A stretch of 64,000 nucleotides of DNA from Kofleriaceae bacterium (lineage in GTDB: Bacteria; Myxococcota_A; Polyangia; Haliangiales; Haliangiaceae), in NCBI GenBank assembly GCA_018057825.1, contig JAGPCY010000034.1, forward strand, positions 1 through 64,000, given 5' to 3'. The stretch's first letter is position 1; each line of letters begins with the position of its first letter. Of this stretch, positions 50,789 to 64,000 are shown in pieces. Below the pieces are notes generated by a model that made no database searches, was not told where the DNA came from, and saw nothing but the letters and a program-made list of their open reading frames with translations. The position numbers were made by a program, and so were the translations under genes.

Positions 50789-53700
50789 CGAGCTCCTCCC
50801 GTGACGCGCGCGCGCACCGCCGCGTGAGCCGCCGACACCGACCATCGCACGAGGTCGAGGGCGGCCGGGTCGAGGGCGCGGCCGCCGCGGCCGACGTCGA
50901 GGGCAGCCAGGGCGACCCCGAGATCGCCCCCGACGGCCAACCCGGCGCGATGGGTCGCGCCCAGCATGGCGGCGCGCCAGCGCGGCAGGTCGACCAGCTC
51001 GGCGACCCGCGGTCCGAGGGCCGCGACCGCCTTCTTGTCGCGGCGAGCGATGTGCTTGTCGATCAGCCGGGTCCGCTCGGCGAGGGCGGCGTCATCGCCG
51101 GCCACCGCCTGCGCCAGCGCCGGCGGCGGCGCCAGACCAGCGACCCGCAACCCGGCCACCACGTACCACGCGACCTCCGGCTCCTTCAGCTCGGCCAGAG
51201 CGGCCGACGCGTCGGCGAGCTGCTGGACCGCGCGCCCGAGGGCGAAGCGGGCCCCGGCAGTGGCGCCAGCGGCGACGTCGCTGCCGCAGCACAAGATCGG
51301 CGTGTCGGCCGACAGCACCCGCGCCTGACCGGCGCGGGCATCGCTGACGTAGAGCTCGACGTCGCCGACGCCGAAGGCCGCCAGCGCCGCGGCCAGGCCC
51401 TCGTGCTTCTTGCCCAGGGCCTTCAGCGCGACGCGATCGCCGCGGACGAAGCCGAGCTTGGCCGGATCGATCGCCAGGGCCGCGGTCACCGCCGGCGCCA
51501 GGGCCCGCCACAGCTCGGCCGCCACACCGCCGGCGCTGGGCGGGCGCAGCGCCGCGCGGGTCTCGGCGTCGAGGAGCTGCCGGGACAGCGGCGGCTGCGG
51601 CCGCTCGCGCCCGGCGGCGATCAGCGCGCGTTGCTCGGGCCGCGGCGCGCCCAAGGCCTCGAGGCCGACCAGGGCTAGCCACTGGCCATCGCGGTCGCCG
51701 GCCCAGCCGAACACCGTGGCCAGGCGATCGTAGAGCGTGAACGCGTCCGGGGTGGCGTCGATGGCGCGGCGGAGATCGGCGATGCCGCGGGCGAGGTAGT
51801 CGGCGCGGGCCGACGGCCGCTGGCTGGCCGCCAGCTCGACCTGATCGCGCAGCACGTCGAGGTTCTGGGGATCGAGCCCGCGGGCCCGCTCGAAGGCGGC
51901 CAGGGCCTCGTCGGGATCGCGGCCGTGATCGCGGGCGACCCGCCCCAGGCGCAGCTCGTCGCGCGCCCGCTCGGCCGCGCCCGGACGCTGGCGCGCGATC
52001 TCGCGCAGCTCGCGCATGACCCGAGGCCAGTCGCCGGCCTGGGTCGCCAGGCCGACCAGGCGCTCGCGCAGCGGCAGCTCGCTCGGGCGCTGCACGATGA
52101 CCCGCTCGACCTGCTCGATCGCGCCGACGACGTCGCCGAGATCTTCGGCCAGGGTCCGGGCCAGCACCAGCTCGGCCTCGGCCCGGGCCGCCGGCGCGGT
52201 CTCGACCGCGAGGTAACGACGCCACAGCTCGGCGGCGGCCGCGGCCTCGCCCAGCTCGCCGGCCAGCTCGGCCCGGCGCCGCAAGGCGTCGCCGTGCTCC
52301 GGGGCGCGGGCCAGGAGCGCGTCGAGATCGTCGGCGGCGCCGCGCTGATCGCCGACGGCGCGGCGCAGGGCCGCGCGCTCCGACAAGAGCTCGACGGCGG
52401 CCGCCGGTGGGCCGGCGCCATCGAGCCAGGCCAGGCGCTCGGTCAAGACCTCGACGAGCGAGCGGACGTCGCCCTTGCCGCGCAGGTGGATCATCAGGCG
52501 ATCGAACACCGGCGCACCTGGATCGTCGCGCAGGATCCGTCGGTAGACCGCGACCGCGGCCGGGATGTCGCGCCCGGGGCCGCGACCATCGAACAGCTCG
52601 GCGGCGCGGACCAAGAGCTCGCGGCGGGCCTCGGCGCCGACCGTCAGCTCGGCCAGCGCGACCGCGGCCCGGGCCTCGGTCGCGGCGTCACCGCCGCGGG
52701 CCGCCAGACGCAGCAGCGCCTCGAGCGCGCGGACGTCCTTGTCGTTGCCGCGCAGGACCGCCGCCACCGCCGCTGCCGCCTCGCGGAGGCGGCCGGCCGC
52801 CTCCAGGGCCTCGGCGCGATCGAGCTCCCAGCCATCGCGCGCCGCCGGATCGTCGGCGAGGGTCGAGCGCATCGCCAGGACCTCGGCGCGGGCGAGCAGG
52901 CGATCGACCGCGGTCGCGGTGTCCTCGCCGGCGGCCGGCGGCGCGGCGACCGCCTGCTGCTCGGCGGCGACCAGGAGCGCGCCGACGTCGTCCGGCGCGA
53001 CCGAGCGCGCGGCCAGCACCCGCGCCATCGCGGCGTCGTGATCGCCAGCCGCGGTCGCGATCGCGGCGCTGCGCAGGTGCAAGGCCGCCGCGGCCTCGGG
53101 CATCGTGACCTGCGCCGCCAGGCGCGCGAAGGCCTCGGCCTGGGCGACTCGATCCTGGCGCCGCGCGGCGACCAGGGCCGCGCCCAGGAGCGCGCCGGCG
53201 CTGGCGGCGCCGTCGACCTCAGCGGCCGCGAAGGCGTCGGCCGCGCGATCGAAGTCCTCGAGGACCAGGGCATGGAGCCAGCCGAGATCCTCGTGGAGCG
53301 CCGCGGCCAGCGCCGGCTGACCGGCGGTGCGCGCCGCCAGCGACTGCGCCGCGGCGATGCGGGCCACGGTGTCGCCGCGGGTCGCGGCCAGGCCGAGCGC
53401 GGCCAGCGCGGCCTGGGCGCCGGCCACCGAGCCCGGCGGGCAAGCGCCGTCGGCGCGGACGAAGGCCTCGGCGGCGTCGTCGATCTCGCCGGCGCGGACC
53501 CGGGCCTGGGCCCAGGCCAGGGCCGCCGCGCCGCTGTCGTCGGCGGCCAGCTCGAGGGTGCGGACCACGGTGCCGTGATCGCCGACCGCGGCCGCGGTGC
53601 GGACCGCGCCGGCCCGACCGTGGACGTCGTCGGGCGCGCGCTCGAGGAGCGCGCGGTACACCGCCAGCGCGTCGCGCGGACGCCCGAGCCGATCCTCGTA

Positions 53701-56319
53701 GAGCCAGGCCGCCTCGCGCAGCGCCGCCAGCACCTCGGGACCGTCGGCGAGGCCGTCGGCCTGGGCGCGCAGCGCGGTCGCCAGCTCGTCCCACCGCCCG
53801 GCCCGACGCAGGGCCGCCAGGAGCGCGCCGTGCGCGAAGCGATCGTCGGGCCAGTCGGCGACGGTGGCGCGGTAGAGGTCGATCGCCAGGTCGGTGGCGC
53901 CGGCGGCCTCGGCCAGGCGGGCGGCGGTGACCCGGGCGTAGCCGCGGCGCGCTGGATCGCCGTCGCGGCCGGCCAACGCTTGCAGGTGCGCGAGGCGCTC
54001 GTCATCGCGGCCGAGCTGCTCGAGGGCGGCGTCGATCCGCCAGGCCAGGGCCAGATCGTCGGGGGCGGCCTCGGCCTGGGCGCGATCGACCGCCAGCGCG
54101 TCGGCGACCCGCCCCGCGGTGCGGTAGAGCCGGCCCAGCCGGGCGGCGGCCTCGGGGCGCCCAGCCAGGAGCGCGGCGGCCAGGTCGATCCGTCCGGCCC
54201 GCTCGTGCAGCTCGACGGTGGCTTCGAGGGCGACCGGATCGTCGGGGGCCAGCTCTCGGGCCGCGCCGAGGGCGTCCTGGGCACCGCGGTCGCCGCGGTC
54301 GCCGCCGACGTCGAAGGCCCAGGCGTGGGCCGCGGCGAGGTACGCGGCGAGGGCCGCGGCCGGCTCGGGCGCTCCGCCCGCGCCCAGGGACTCGCCCAGG
54401 CGGGCGGCGTCGCCGGCCCGCTGCCAGGCCTCCGCCAAGGCGGCCGGATCGCCGACGCCGAGGGCGTCGCGCTCGCGCAGCGCCACCACCGGCGCCCAGC
54501 CGGGGGCGGTCGCCTCGAGGCTGGCCAGGACCGCCAGCGCCGGTTCGCGCCGGCCGGCCCGCAGGAGGGCGTCGGCGCGGCGGATCGACAGGGCCAGGGC
54601 CCGCGCCGGATCGCCTTCCACGGCTTGCCAGCTCTGCACCAGCTCCGCGAGTTCGTCGTATCGCCCGAGTTGCTCGGCCAGGTCAGCCAGGTCGGCCAGG
54701 AGGATCGGCTCGCCGGGCGCCGCCGCCATCGCCGCCTGGAGGTAGTCCCACGCCCGATCGCCGGCGGCCAGCGCCTGGGCGAGCTGGGCCTGGCGGCGCC
54801 GGATCGCCACCACCTCGAGGCGCAGCGCCGCGGCCCGGCCGGGGGCCTGGCCAGGGCTGGTCGCCGACAGCGCCGGGTCGGGCGCGCCGGCGGCGGCGGC
54901 CCGGGCCAGCAGATGCTCGGCGCTGGCGTCGAGGGCGAGCAGCATCTCCTCGCGGTCGCCGGCCAGCTCGGCCAGGCGCAGGCGCTCGCGGTCGACCCGC
55001 TCGCGATCGACGCCCAGCTCGGCGGCGCGCACCAGGAGCTCGCGCGCGCGATCGAGATCGCCGCCGCGCTCGGTCCAGAACCGCACCTGATCGAGCAGGT
55101 AGACCAGCTTGCGCTCGGGGCGGGCGCTGGCTTCGGCGAGCTGGGCCCACAGCTCGACCTGGCGCGCCGGATCGTCGGCGACGCGCTCGAGCGCCAGGAG
55201 CGCCGGCGCCGACCCCGGGGCCAAGAGCACGGCGTCCTCGAGGGCGGCCCGGGCGTCGTCCTGCTGGCCGAGCTTGTCGGCCAGGACCGCCGCCTTCTCG
55301 ATCGCCAGATCGGCGCGCTCGTCGTCGTCGATCGCGAAGCGCGACTCGGCGTCGATGAGCTTGATCAAGTTGGGCCACAGGCCGCGCCGGTAGAACACGC
55401 GGCGAATCGCCCACAGGTTGGCGCGCAGCGACGGATCGCTGGCCAGGGCGCGCCCGAAGGCCTTGACCGCGCGGGCCTCGTCGACCAGGCGGCGCTCGCA
55501 CAGCTCGCCGAGCTCGTAGGCGACGTCGGCCACGCGCTCGCGATCGGTCTCGATCTCGAGGCGGCGGGTCAGCTCGGCGGCCCGCTCTTCCCAGGCGGCC
55601 TCGCCGAGATCGCCCAGGGCGCGCTCGATCGCGGTCGGCGATTCGAGGCGATGCTCGATCGGCAGCTCGATCGGCGGTGGCGGCGAGGACGGCGGCGGCG
55701 GTGGCACCGGGGGCTCGGGCAGCGGCACCACACCCGACACCTCGGACACCTCGCCGAGATCGACGGTGTCGATCGGGATCGCGACGTCCGACACCGGATC
55801 GTACTCGGGCGCATCGTCCCCCGCGTCGGCCGGAGCCGCGGGCGCGGGCGCGGCCGCCGCGACCGGCGGCGGCACGGGCGGGATCGCCATCGGCGGCGCC
55901 GGCGGCCGGACCGGCGGGATCACCGCCGGCGGGCGAGGTGGTGGCCGCAGCGACGGCACCGGCGGCAGCGGCGGGCGCCGCGGGATCGCGATCGGCGGCG
56001 GCGCCGCCGGCTCGGCGTCGACCGCGACGTCGTCCATCGACAGCTCCTCGTCGTCGCCGACCTCGACCGCGACGCCGTCGTCGCCCTCGACCGCGGCCCC
56101 GCCGTCCGGGCCGTCCGCTGCGGCCTCGTGCGCGGCGACCTCGTGGAGGACGCCGGCCGCGGCGCCCTCATCCTCGTCGAGGCTGGCCATCAGGGCGTCG
56201 ATGCGCGACGCCATCCCGGGGGCTGGCGCCGCGACCGGCGCGGGGTCGGCCCCCTCGACCTCGCGCTGGTCTCCTGCTCCTGCCGTATCTGGCGCGCCGG
56301 GCTCCGAGGGGTTCGACAC
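50785..56319 (-). CDS. Giant TPR protein, 1844 aa, paralogue of the next gene
   Basis: Architecture parallels its neighbour: a disordered Pro/Asp/Ala-rich head (about 1-230, with an [17 protein letters not shown] segment and acidic stretches), then about 1350 residues of TPR-like helical repeats ([39 protein letters not shown]), then the shared C-terminal domain (about 1610-1844; [41 protein letters not shown]). It has no secretion signal. GTG 56319 is the start; the stop overlaps the next ATG (ATGA), so the two giants are made together, probably in defined ratio. It is divergent from hutH. Family and function not recognised beyond TPR. Confidence 0.84.
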   Translation of the reverse strand: MSNPSEPGAPDTAGAGDQREVEGADPAPVAAPAPGMASRIDALMASLDEDEGAAAGVLHEVAAHEAAADGPDGGAAVEGDDGVAVEVGDDEELSMDDVAVDAEPAAPPPIAIPRRPPLPPVPSLRPPPRPPAVIPPVRPPAPPMAIPPVPPPVAAAAPAPAAPADAGDDAPEYDPVSDVAIPIDTVDLGEVSEVSGVVPLPEPPVPPPPPSSPPPPIELPIEHRLESPTAIERALGDLGEAAWEERAAELTRRLEIETDRERVADVAYELGELCERRLVDEARAVKAFGRALASDPSLRANLWAIRRVFYRRGLWPNLIKLIDAESRFAIDDDERADLAIEKAAVLADKLGQQDDARAALEDAVLLAPGSAPALLALERVADDPARQVELWAQLAEASARPERKLVYLLDQVRFWTERGGDLDRARELLVRAAELGVDRERVDRERLRLAELAGDREEMLLALDASAEHLLARAAAAGAPDPALSATSPGQAPGRAAALRLEVVAIRRRQAQLAQALAAGDRAWDYLQAAMAAAPGEPILLADLADLAEQLGRYDELAELVQSWQAVEGDPARALALSIRRADALLRAGRREPALAVLASLEATAPGWAPVVALRERDALGVGDPAALAEAWQRAGDAARLGESLGAGGAPEPAAALAAYLAAAHAWAFDVGGDRGDRGAQDALGAARELAPDDPVALEATVELHERAGRIDLAAALLAGRPEAAARLGRLYRTAGRVADALAVDRAQAEAAPDDLALAWRIDAALEQLGRDDERLAHLQALAGRDGDPARRGYARVTAARLAEAAGATDLAIDLYRATVADWPDDRFAHGALLAALRRAGRWDELATALRAQADGLADGPEVLAALREAAWLYEDRLGRPRDALAVYRALLERAPDDVHGRAGAVRTAAAVGDHGTVVRTLELAADDSGAAALAWAQARVRAGEIDDAAEAFVRADGACPPGSVAGAQAALAALGLAATRGDTVARIAAAQSLAARTAGQPALAAALHEDLGWLHALVLEDFDRAADAFAAAEVDGAASAGALLGAALVAARRQDRVAQAEAFARLAAQVTMPEAAAALHLRSAAIATAAGDHDAAMARVLAARSVAPDDVGALLVAAEQQAVAAPPAAGEDTATAVDRLLARAEVLAMRSTLADDPAARDGWELDRAEALEAAGRLREAAAAVAAVLRGNDKDVRALEALLRLAARGGDAATEARAAVALAELTVGAEARRELLVRAAELFDGRGPGRDIPAAVAVYRRILRDDPGAPVFDRLMIHLRGKGDVRSLVEVLTERLAWLDGAGPPAAAVELLSERAALRRAVGDQRGAADDLDALLARAPEHGDALRRRAELAGELGEAAAAAELWRRYLAVETAPAARAEAELVLARTLAEDLGDVVGAIEQVERVIVQRPSELPLRERLVGLATQAGDWPRVMRELREIARQRPGAAERARDELRLGRVARDHGRDPDEALAAFERARGLDPQNLDVLRDQVELAASQRPSARADYLARGIADLRRAIDATPDAFTLYDRLATVFGWAGDRDGQWLALVGLEALGAPRPEQRALIAAGRERPQPPLSRQLLDAETRAALRPPSAGGVAAELWRALAPAVTAALAIDPAKLGFVRGDRVALKALGKKHEGLAAALAAFGVGDVELYVSDARAGQARVLSADTPILCCGSDVAAGATAGARFALGRAVQQLADASAALAELKEPEVAWYVVAGLRVAGLAPPPALAQAVAGDDAALAERTRLIDKHIARRDKKAVAALGPRVAELVDLPRWRAAMLGATHRAGLAVGGDLGVALAALDVGRGGRALDPAALDLVRWSVSAAHAAVRARVTGGAR

Positions 56320-56400
56320 CGCCTACCAGATCACACCGGCCCCGCCCCGTCGTCAACGGAACCCGTGGACATAGTTGGACGTTGTTCCCCGACCGGCGCG

Positions 56401-56429
56401 TTGACCGGACCGGGCCGGCCGACTACACC
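56401..56429 (+). promoter_or_regulatory. Candidate hutHU promoter
   Basis: TTGACC (56401-56406), 17 bases, TACACC (56424-56429), then the GTG start at 56437 with only seven bases between. No Shine-Dalgarno sequence is seen, so the hutH transcript could be leaderless. Confidence 0.35.
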
Positions 56430-56436
56430 ACGGGTC

Positions 56437-57981
<1,545 letters not shown>

Positions 57982-57988
57982 GGCCCCC

Positions 57989-59821
<1,833 letters not shown>

Positions 59822-59828
59822 AACCCGC

Positions 59829-60734
59829 TCAGCGCGCGCCGAAGAGCTCGCCCTTGGCGCCGTCGCGGATCGCCACGACCGCGGGATGGACCAGCTTGCG
59901 ATCGACCGAGATCGCGTAGTAGCGGTCGCGCACCCCGGCCAGCTCGCCGACCACCGCGACGTGGTAGCGCGCCGCCACCAGCTCGGCGATCACCGTCGGC
60001 ACGAACAGCACACCCATGCCGTCGGCGGCGAAGGCCTTGAGCAGCGCCGAGTCCTCGGCCTCGGCCACCACCCGCGGCGTGATGCCGTGGCGGGAGAAGT
60101 ACGCCGACAAGGTCCGGCGCATCGGCGACTCCGACAGCGGCAGGAGCATGGGGGCGCCGTCGAGGCTGCCCGGGAAGCCCTTGCGCAGGCTGCGGACCAG
60201 GGCCGGCGGCGCCAGGGCGCTGACGCCCGACTCGCCGAGCAGGTGGTGGAAGGCGCGGACCGCCGACCCCGGCGGCACCGGAGCGTCGGCGATCACGACG
60301 TCGAGCTCGTGGGCCGCGAGATCGGCCAGCAGGCGCTCGAACCGGTCCTCGCGGCACACCAGGGTCACCGGCTCGGGCCCGGCCAGCGCCGGGGCCAACA
60401 TCTGCCGGACCAGGAGCTTGGGCACCACGTCGGCGATCCCGACCGTCAACCGGAGCGGCCCGGTGGTGCGCTGGCCGCGGACCGCCTCGCGCAGCTCGGC
60501 CCCCAGCCCGAAGATCTCGTTGGCGTAGCGGTAGGCGATGCGCCCGGTCTCGGTGAGCGCCAGCTTGCGCCCGCGCTTCTCGAACAGCGCCACCCCGAGG
60601 GCCTCCTCGAGCTTCTTCACCTGGCTCGACAAGGTGGGATGGGACAGCCGCAACACCTTGCCGGCCGGCGCCAGCCCACCCTCGCGCGCGACCACCCAGA
60701 AGTACAGAAGGTGGTGGTAGTTGAGCCAAAACAT
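59829..60734 (-). CDS. NhaR-like LysR-family regulator
   Basis: A 301-residue LysR-type transcriptional regulator. The N-terminal winged helix-turn-helix (about 1-60) begins LNYHHLLYFWVVAREGGLAP and continues PTLSSQVKKLEEALGVALFEKRGRKLALTETGRIAYRYA, closely following NhaR (regulator of the Na+/H+ antiporter nhaA in E. coli). An effector-binding domain follows (about 90-295). No nhaA is nearby. The gene is divergent from terC with 110 bases between, so terC is the plausible target and its inducer may be an ion or pH. A palindrome lies in that gap. Confidence 0.88.
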   Translation of the reverse strand: MFWLNYHHLLYFWVVAREGGLAPAGKVLRLSHPTLSSQVKKLEEALGVALFEKRGRKLALTETGRIAYRYANEIFGLGAELREAVRGQRTTGPLRLTVGIADVVPKLLVRQMLAPALAGPEPVTLVCREDRFERLLADLAAHELDVVIADAPVPPGSAVRAFHHLLGESGVSALAPPALVRSLRKGFPGSLDGAPMLLPLSESPMRRTLSAYFSRHGITPRVVAEAEDSALLKAFAADGMGVLFVPTVIAELVAARYHVAVVGELAGVRDRYYAISVDRKLVHPAVVAIRDGAKGELFGAR

Positions 60735-60743
60735 AGGGCGCTC

Positions 60744-60770
60744 TTTCGCTTCGAAAAACCCGACGCGAAA
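60744..60770. promoter_or_regulatory. Inverted repeat between NhaR-like gene and terC
   Basis: TTTCGC (60744-60749) and its exact complement GCGAAA (60765-60770), separated by 15 bases, lie 10 bases upstream of the regulator start. Location and symmetry suit a LysR-type operator controlling both divergent genes. The flanks are the most AT-rich part of the gap. Confidence 0.4.
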
Positions 60771-60844
60771 CTAGCAAACATTCTCATCGACGCGGTAGCC
60801 GACCGACCCCAACCTGGCTCGATTCCCCTCCCCCGGAGGTCGCT

Positions 60845-61978
60845 ATGCTTTGGTTGTACGTCGGCTTCGTCGCCTTCATCCTCGCCCTCCTGGCACTCGA
60901 CCTCGGGGTCTTTCACAAGGAAGACAAGCTCGACTCGGTCAAGGCCGCGCTCGGCTGGTCGGCCCTGTGGATCAGCCTCGGGGTGGCCTTCTCCGGGCTC
61001 ATCTACCTCGGCTACGAGCACCATTGGCTCGGCCTGGGCACCGGGGTCGACACCATGGCGACGGCCCACGTCGGCCCCGACGGGGTGACCTACTACAACG
61101 ACGGCGGCACCGCCGCGATCAAGTACCTGACCGGGTTCTTCGTCGAGAAGTCCCTGGCCATCGACAACATCTTCGTGATCGCGATGATCTTCACCGCCCT
61201 GGCGGTGCCGTCGATGTATCAGCACCGGGTCCTGTTCTGGGGCATCCTCGGCGCGCTGATCATGCGCGGCATCATGATCGGCGCCGGCGCGGCGCTGATC
61301 ACGCGCTTCTCCTGGATCATCTACGTCTTCGGCGGCTTCCTGATCCTGACCGGCGTGAAGATGCTGCTCCTGTCGGGCGGCGAAGGCGACGTCAGCGACA
61401 ACCGCCTGGTGCGAATGATCCGACGGATCATCCCCATCACCCGGCGCTACCACGGCCACCGGTTCTTCGTCCGCGCCGGCTCGCCCGAGGCCGAGGCCCC
61501 GGCGACGCCCGGCGGCACCCACGAGCCCGACCCGGTGGCGGCGGCGGCCAAGAAGGGCGCGCTCCTGGCGACCCCGCTGTTCCTGGCGCTCCTCCTGGTC
61601 GAGTTCACCGACGTCATCTTCGCCGTCGACTCGATCCCGGCGATCTTCGCGATCACCACCGACCCGTTCATCGTCTTCACCTCCAACGTCTTCGCGATCC
61701 TCGGGCTGCGCAGCCTGTACTTCGCGCTGGCCGGGATGATGGATCGCTTCCGCTACTTGAAGCCGGCCCTGGCCACCGTGCTGGTGGTGATCGGCGGCAA
61801 GATGATGACCCACGGCTACCTGAAGGCCTGGCTGGGCGAGCACTTCAACTTCTACGTGATGGGCGTGGTCCTCGGCATCATCACGACCGGCGTCGTGACC
61901 TCGCTGTTCGCGACCCGCGGCGGCAAGGGCGCCGGCACCGACGCGCCGGCCACCCCGAACGCCCCGGCCCAGGCCTGA
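60845..61978 (+). CDS. TerC/Alx-family membrane protein
   Basis: A 377-residue integral membrane protein of the TerC family (tellurite resistance; several members export manganese during metal insertion into secreted proteins). Family landmarks are the acidic membrane motifs KSLAIDNIFVIAMIF and VEFTDVIFAVDSIPAIFAIT, with eight or so helices and a hydrophilic loop at about 205-240. The C-terminal tail is Ala/Pro/Thr-rich. ATG 60845 has CGGAGG immediately upstream. The upstream gap is too short for a typical yybP-ykoY manganese riboswitch and I see none. Divergent from the NhaR-like regulator. Confidence 0.92.
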   Translation: MLWLYVGFVAFILALLALDLGVFHKEDKLDSVKAALGWSALWISLGVAFSGLIYLGYEHHWLGLGTGVDTMATAHVGPDGVTYYNDGGTAAIKYLTGFFVEKSLAIDNIFVIAMIFTALAVPSMYQHRVLFWGILGALIMRGIMIGAGAALITRFSWIIYVFGGFLILTGVKMLLLSGGEGDVSDNRLVRMIRRIIPITRRYHGHRFFVRAGSPEAEAPATPGGTHEPDPVAAAAKKGALLATPLFLALLLVEFTDVIFAVDSIPAIFAITTDPFIVFTSNVFAILGLRSLYFALAGMMDRFRYLKPALATVLVVIGGKMMTHGYLKAWLGEHFNFYVMGVVLGIITTGVVTSLFATRGGKGAGTDAPATPNAPAQA

Positions 61979-62057
61979 CCGGGCCGTCCCAGCGGGCCGT
62001 CGGGCGCGGCGCCCCGCGATTGACACCTGGCGCCGAGGCGCCTAACGATCCGCGGCG

Positions 62058-62756
62058 ATGAACAAGGTCTTCGCCGACGCCACCGCGGCGCTCCACGACG
62101 TGACCGACGGCGCGGTCATCCTGTCGGGCGGGTTCGGGCTGTCGGGCAACCCCGAGCACTGCATCCGCGAGCTGGCCCGACGCAAGGTCATGGGCCTGAC
62201 GATCGTGTCGAACAACTGCGGCACGACCGACCGCGGCCTGGGCGTGCTCCTGGCCCAGGGCCAGGTCAAGAAGATGATCTCGTCGTACGTCGGCGAGAAC
62301 AAGATCTTCGAGCAGCAGTTCCTGTCGGGCCAGCTCGAGGTCGAGCTGTGTCCGCAGGGCACCCTGGCCGAGCGCATCCGCGCCGGCGGCGCCGGCATCG
62401 AGGCGTTCTACACCCCGACCGGCTACGGCACCAAGGTCGCCGAGGGCAAGGACACCCGCGAGATCAACGGCAAGCGCTGCGTCCTCGAGCACGCGATCCG
62501 CGGCGACCTCGCGATCGTCAAGGCGTGGAAGGGCGACGCCTGGGGGAACCTGGTGTTCCGCAAGACCGCGCGCAACTTCAACCCGCTCATGGCCACCGCC
62601 GGCCGGATCACGATCGCCGAGGTCGAGGAGCTGGTGCCGGTCGGCGCGCTCGATCCCAACGCGATCCACACGCCGTCGATCTACGTCCAGCGCATCTTCG
62701 TCGGCACCGCCTACGACAAGCCGATCGAGCAGCGCACCGTCCGCCCGCGGCGCTAG
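62058..62756 (+). CDS. scoA: Succinyl-CoA:3-oxoacid CoA-transferase, subunit A
   Basis: Alpha subunit of the CoA transferase that activates acetoacetate or another 3-oxoacid with succinyl-CoA. The 232-residue protein has the family start ([12 protein letters not shown]), the glycine-rich [20 protein letters not shown], the [14 protein letters not shown] stretch and [20 protein letters not shown]. The catalytic Glu is in subunit B, encoded 53 bases downstream. Together with sucCD elsewhere in the window it would feed ketone-body or butyrate-type carbon into the TCA cycle. Acetate/butyrate CoA transferases are close relatives, so substrate is inferred. Confidence 0.93.
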   Translation: MNKVFADATAALHDVTDGAVILSGGFGLSGNPEHCIRELARRKVMGLTIVSNNCGTTDRGLGVLLAQGQVKKMISSYVGENKIFEQQFLSGQLEVELCPQGTLAERIRAGGAGIEAFYTPTGYGTKVAEGKDTREINGKRCVLEHAIRGDLAIVKAWKGDAWGNLVFRKTARNFNPLMATAGRITIAEVEELVPVGALDPNAIHTPSIYVQRIFVGTAYDKPIEQRTVRPRR

Positions 62757-62809
62757 GCCGCGTCGACCTGCGCCCGCCCCCGCCCACCTCGCGCCGCCCC
62801 GGAGACCCC

Positions 62810-63469
62810 ATGGCCCTCGACCGCAACCAGATCGCCCGCCGCGTCGCCGACGAGCTCGCCGACGGCTACTACGTCAACCTCGGCATCGGCATGCCGACCT
62901 TGGTCGCCAACTTCATCCCGGCCGGCATGGACGTGATCCTGCAATCGGAGAACGGCATGCTCGGGATCGGCCCGTTCCCCGAGGAGGGCGACGAGGATCC
63001 CGACCTGATCAACGCCGGCAAGCAGACGATCACCGCGATCCCCGGCTCGGCGTTCTTCGACTCGGCCGAGAGCTTCGCGATGATCCGCGGCGGCCACGTC
63101 GACGTGTCGATCCTCGGCGCCATGGAGGTGTCGGCGACCGGCGACCTCGCCAACTGGATGATCCCCGGCAAGATGGTGAAGGGCATGGGCGGGGCGATGG
63201 ATCTGGTGGCCGGCTCGAAGCGGGTGATCGTGATGATGGAGCACGTCACCAAGGACGGCGCGCCCAAGATCCTCGAGCGCTGCACCTTGCCGGTGACCGG
63301 CGTGGGCTGCGTCCATACGATCGTGACCGAGCTGGCGGTGATCGACGTCGGCCCCGACGGCCTGATCTTGCGCGAGCGCGCCCCGGGGGTGACGGTCGAG
63401 GCGATCCGGGCCGCCACCGGCGCGCCGCTGGCTGCGGCGGAGGACGTGCCGGAGATCGCGATCGCGTAG
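62810..63469 (+). CDS. scoB: Succinyl-CoA:3-oxoacid CoA-transferase, subunit B
   Basis: Beta subunit, 219 residues. It holds the catalytic glutamate that forms the enzyme-CoA thioester, in [13 protein letters not shown] (about residue 46). Other landmarks are [71 protein letters not shown] and [21 protein letters not shown] 62810 has GGAGA upstream. It forms a complete two-gene operon with scoA and is followed directly by a hexamer array. Confidence 0.95.
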   Translation: MALDRNQIARRVADELADGYYVNLGIGMPTLVANFIPAGMDVILQSENGMLGIGPFPEEGDEDPDLINAGKQTITAIPGSAFFDSAESFAMIRGGHVDVSILGAMEVSATGDLANWMIPGKMVKGMGGAMDLVAGSKRVIVMMEHVTKDGAPKILERCTLPVTGVGCVHTIVTELAVIDVGPDGLILRERAPGVTVEAIRAATGAPLAAAEDVPEIAIA

Positions 63470-63471
63470 GG

Positions 63472-63682
<211 letters not shown>

Positions 63683-63725
63683 TCTCACTCTCGATCCCCG
63701 AAGGAATCGCGCGGCCCTGCGCTAC

Positions 63726-64000
63726 GATGCCGGCCATGGGGTCCGCGCTCGCCGACGACATGGCCAGCCAGCATCAGGTGATCGATGCGCGGCTGGCCCG
63801 CGCCTCTGCCTTGCTCGACGACGGCGACGACGGCGCCGCGGCCCGCGAGGCCAACGCCATGGCCGCGGCGCTGCGCCACCACATCCGGCTCGAGGAGACC
63901 CACCTGTTCCCGGCCTACGCCGCGACCCCGGCCGCGACGCCGGGCCTGGTGGCGACGATGCACGCCCAGCACGCGGAGCTCGAGGTCCTGATCGCGGCGT
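63726..64000 (+). CDS. Hemerythrin HHE-domain protein (truncated by window end)
   Basis: The first 91 residues are visible and the frame is open at the window edge. Metal-ligand histidines and acids of an HHE cation-binding domain are in register: [27 protein letters not shown] and [10 protein letters not shown]. Such proteins bind a di-iron centre and sense or carry oxygen, or protect iron-sulfur clusters from nitric oxide. ATG 63726 or ATG 63735 could be the start. The length and any further domain cannot be seen. Confidence 0.82.

Noticed and set aside
44402-50827. Plus-strand open frame of 2141 codons opposite the TPR giant
   Set aside because: Composition is Gly/Arg/Asp-rich without structure; it results from the codon bias of the Ala/Asp-rich TPR gene on the other strand.
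51925-56436. Upstream extension of the hutH frame over the second TPR gene (2018-aa open frame)
   Set aside because: Only the part from GTG 56437 matches histidine ammonia-lyase; the rest is antisense shadow.
60771-60844. yybP-ykoY manganese riboswitch before terC
   Set aside because: The remaining leader is short and shows no matching paired structure that I can recognise.

Overview
The window is one piece of a very GC-rich Gram-negative chromosome. An outer membrane is shown by BamA, a Lol lipoprotein-sorting system, several small beta-barrel proteins and many lipoboxes. The mixture of FHA-domain proteins, giant TPR proteins, MORN, SUMF1 and TolB-like lipoproteins, and an AgmX/PglI-type C-terminal domain is typical of Myxococcota (Deltaproteobacteria), perhaps a Haliangium/Kofleriaceae-like lineage. 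That placement is inferred from gene content only; there is no rRNA or other marker here to confirm it. I found no tRNA, rRNA, CRISPR array, insertion sequence or prophage.

Layout. 0.2-7.7 kb (minus): lysS, lolC/E-like permease, a small barrel protein, lolD and bamA, that is, envelope biogenesis behind a tRNA synthetase. 7.8-10.4 kb (plus): thioredoxin/TPR lipoprotein and a PLP trans-sulfuration enzyme. 10.6-13.1 kb (minus): prfB with a programmed +1 frameshift, then purF. 13.25-15.2 kb (plus): FHA coiled-coil protein and apaG, separated by a repeat cluster. 15.8-17.4 kb (minus): proS. 17.5-24.8 kb (mostly plus): two tandem membrane paralogues, sucCD, a TlpA-like lipoprotein coupled to a stand-alone 5'-3' exonuclease, a FecR/AgmX-like lipoprotein (minus), a carboxypeptidase-regulatory-fold lipoprotein and panD. 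24.8-34.5 kb: surface and secreted proteins of mostly unknown role (barrels, a 15-repeat MORN lipoprotein, a YtkA-like lipoprotein, SUMF1 and TolB-like lipoproteins, a DUF1287 protein).

34.6-38.3 kb (plus): a tightly packed trio made of a periplasmic VWA/transmembrane/FHA protein, a leaderless two-domain peptidoglycan hydrolase with an EF-hand, and a 55-residue twin-arginine microprotein. I consider this the best candidate for an undescribed functional unit. 38.4-43.6 kb: a barrel protein (plus) and a coupled pair of secreted lipoproteins, one a metzincin-like protease and one with PPC domains (minus). 43.7-56.3 kb (minus): two translationally coupled giant TPR proteins (2357 and 1844 aa) that share an unrecognised C-terminal domain. 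56.4-64 kb: hutH-hutU, a NhaR-like regulator divergent from terC, a succinyl-CoA:3-oxoacid CoA-transferase pair and the start of a hemerythrin-domain gene.

Noncoding structure is unusually rich. Six intergenic blocks hold arrays of near-identical hexamers (CTCGGN or its complement), always at gene 3' ends and mostly between convergent genes. A second family of two-hairpin elements begins 2 to 8 nt after the stop codons of bamA, the FHA gene and apaG; its first hairpin is conserved and its second changes sequence while keeping its pairing. Six gene pairs overlap by exactly four bases (ATGA or GTGA), which points to translational coupling as a habitual arrangement here.
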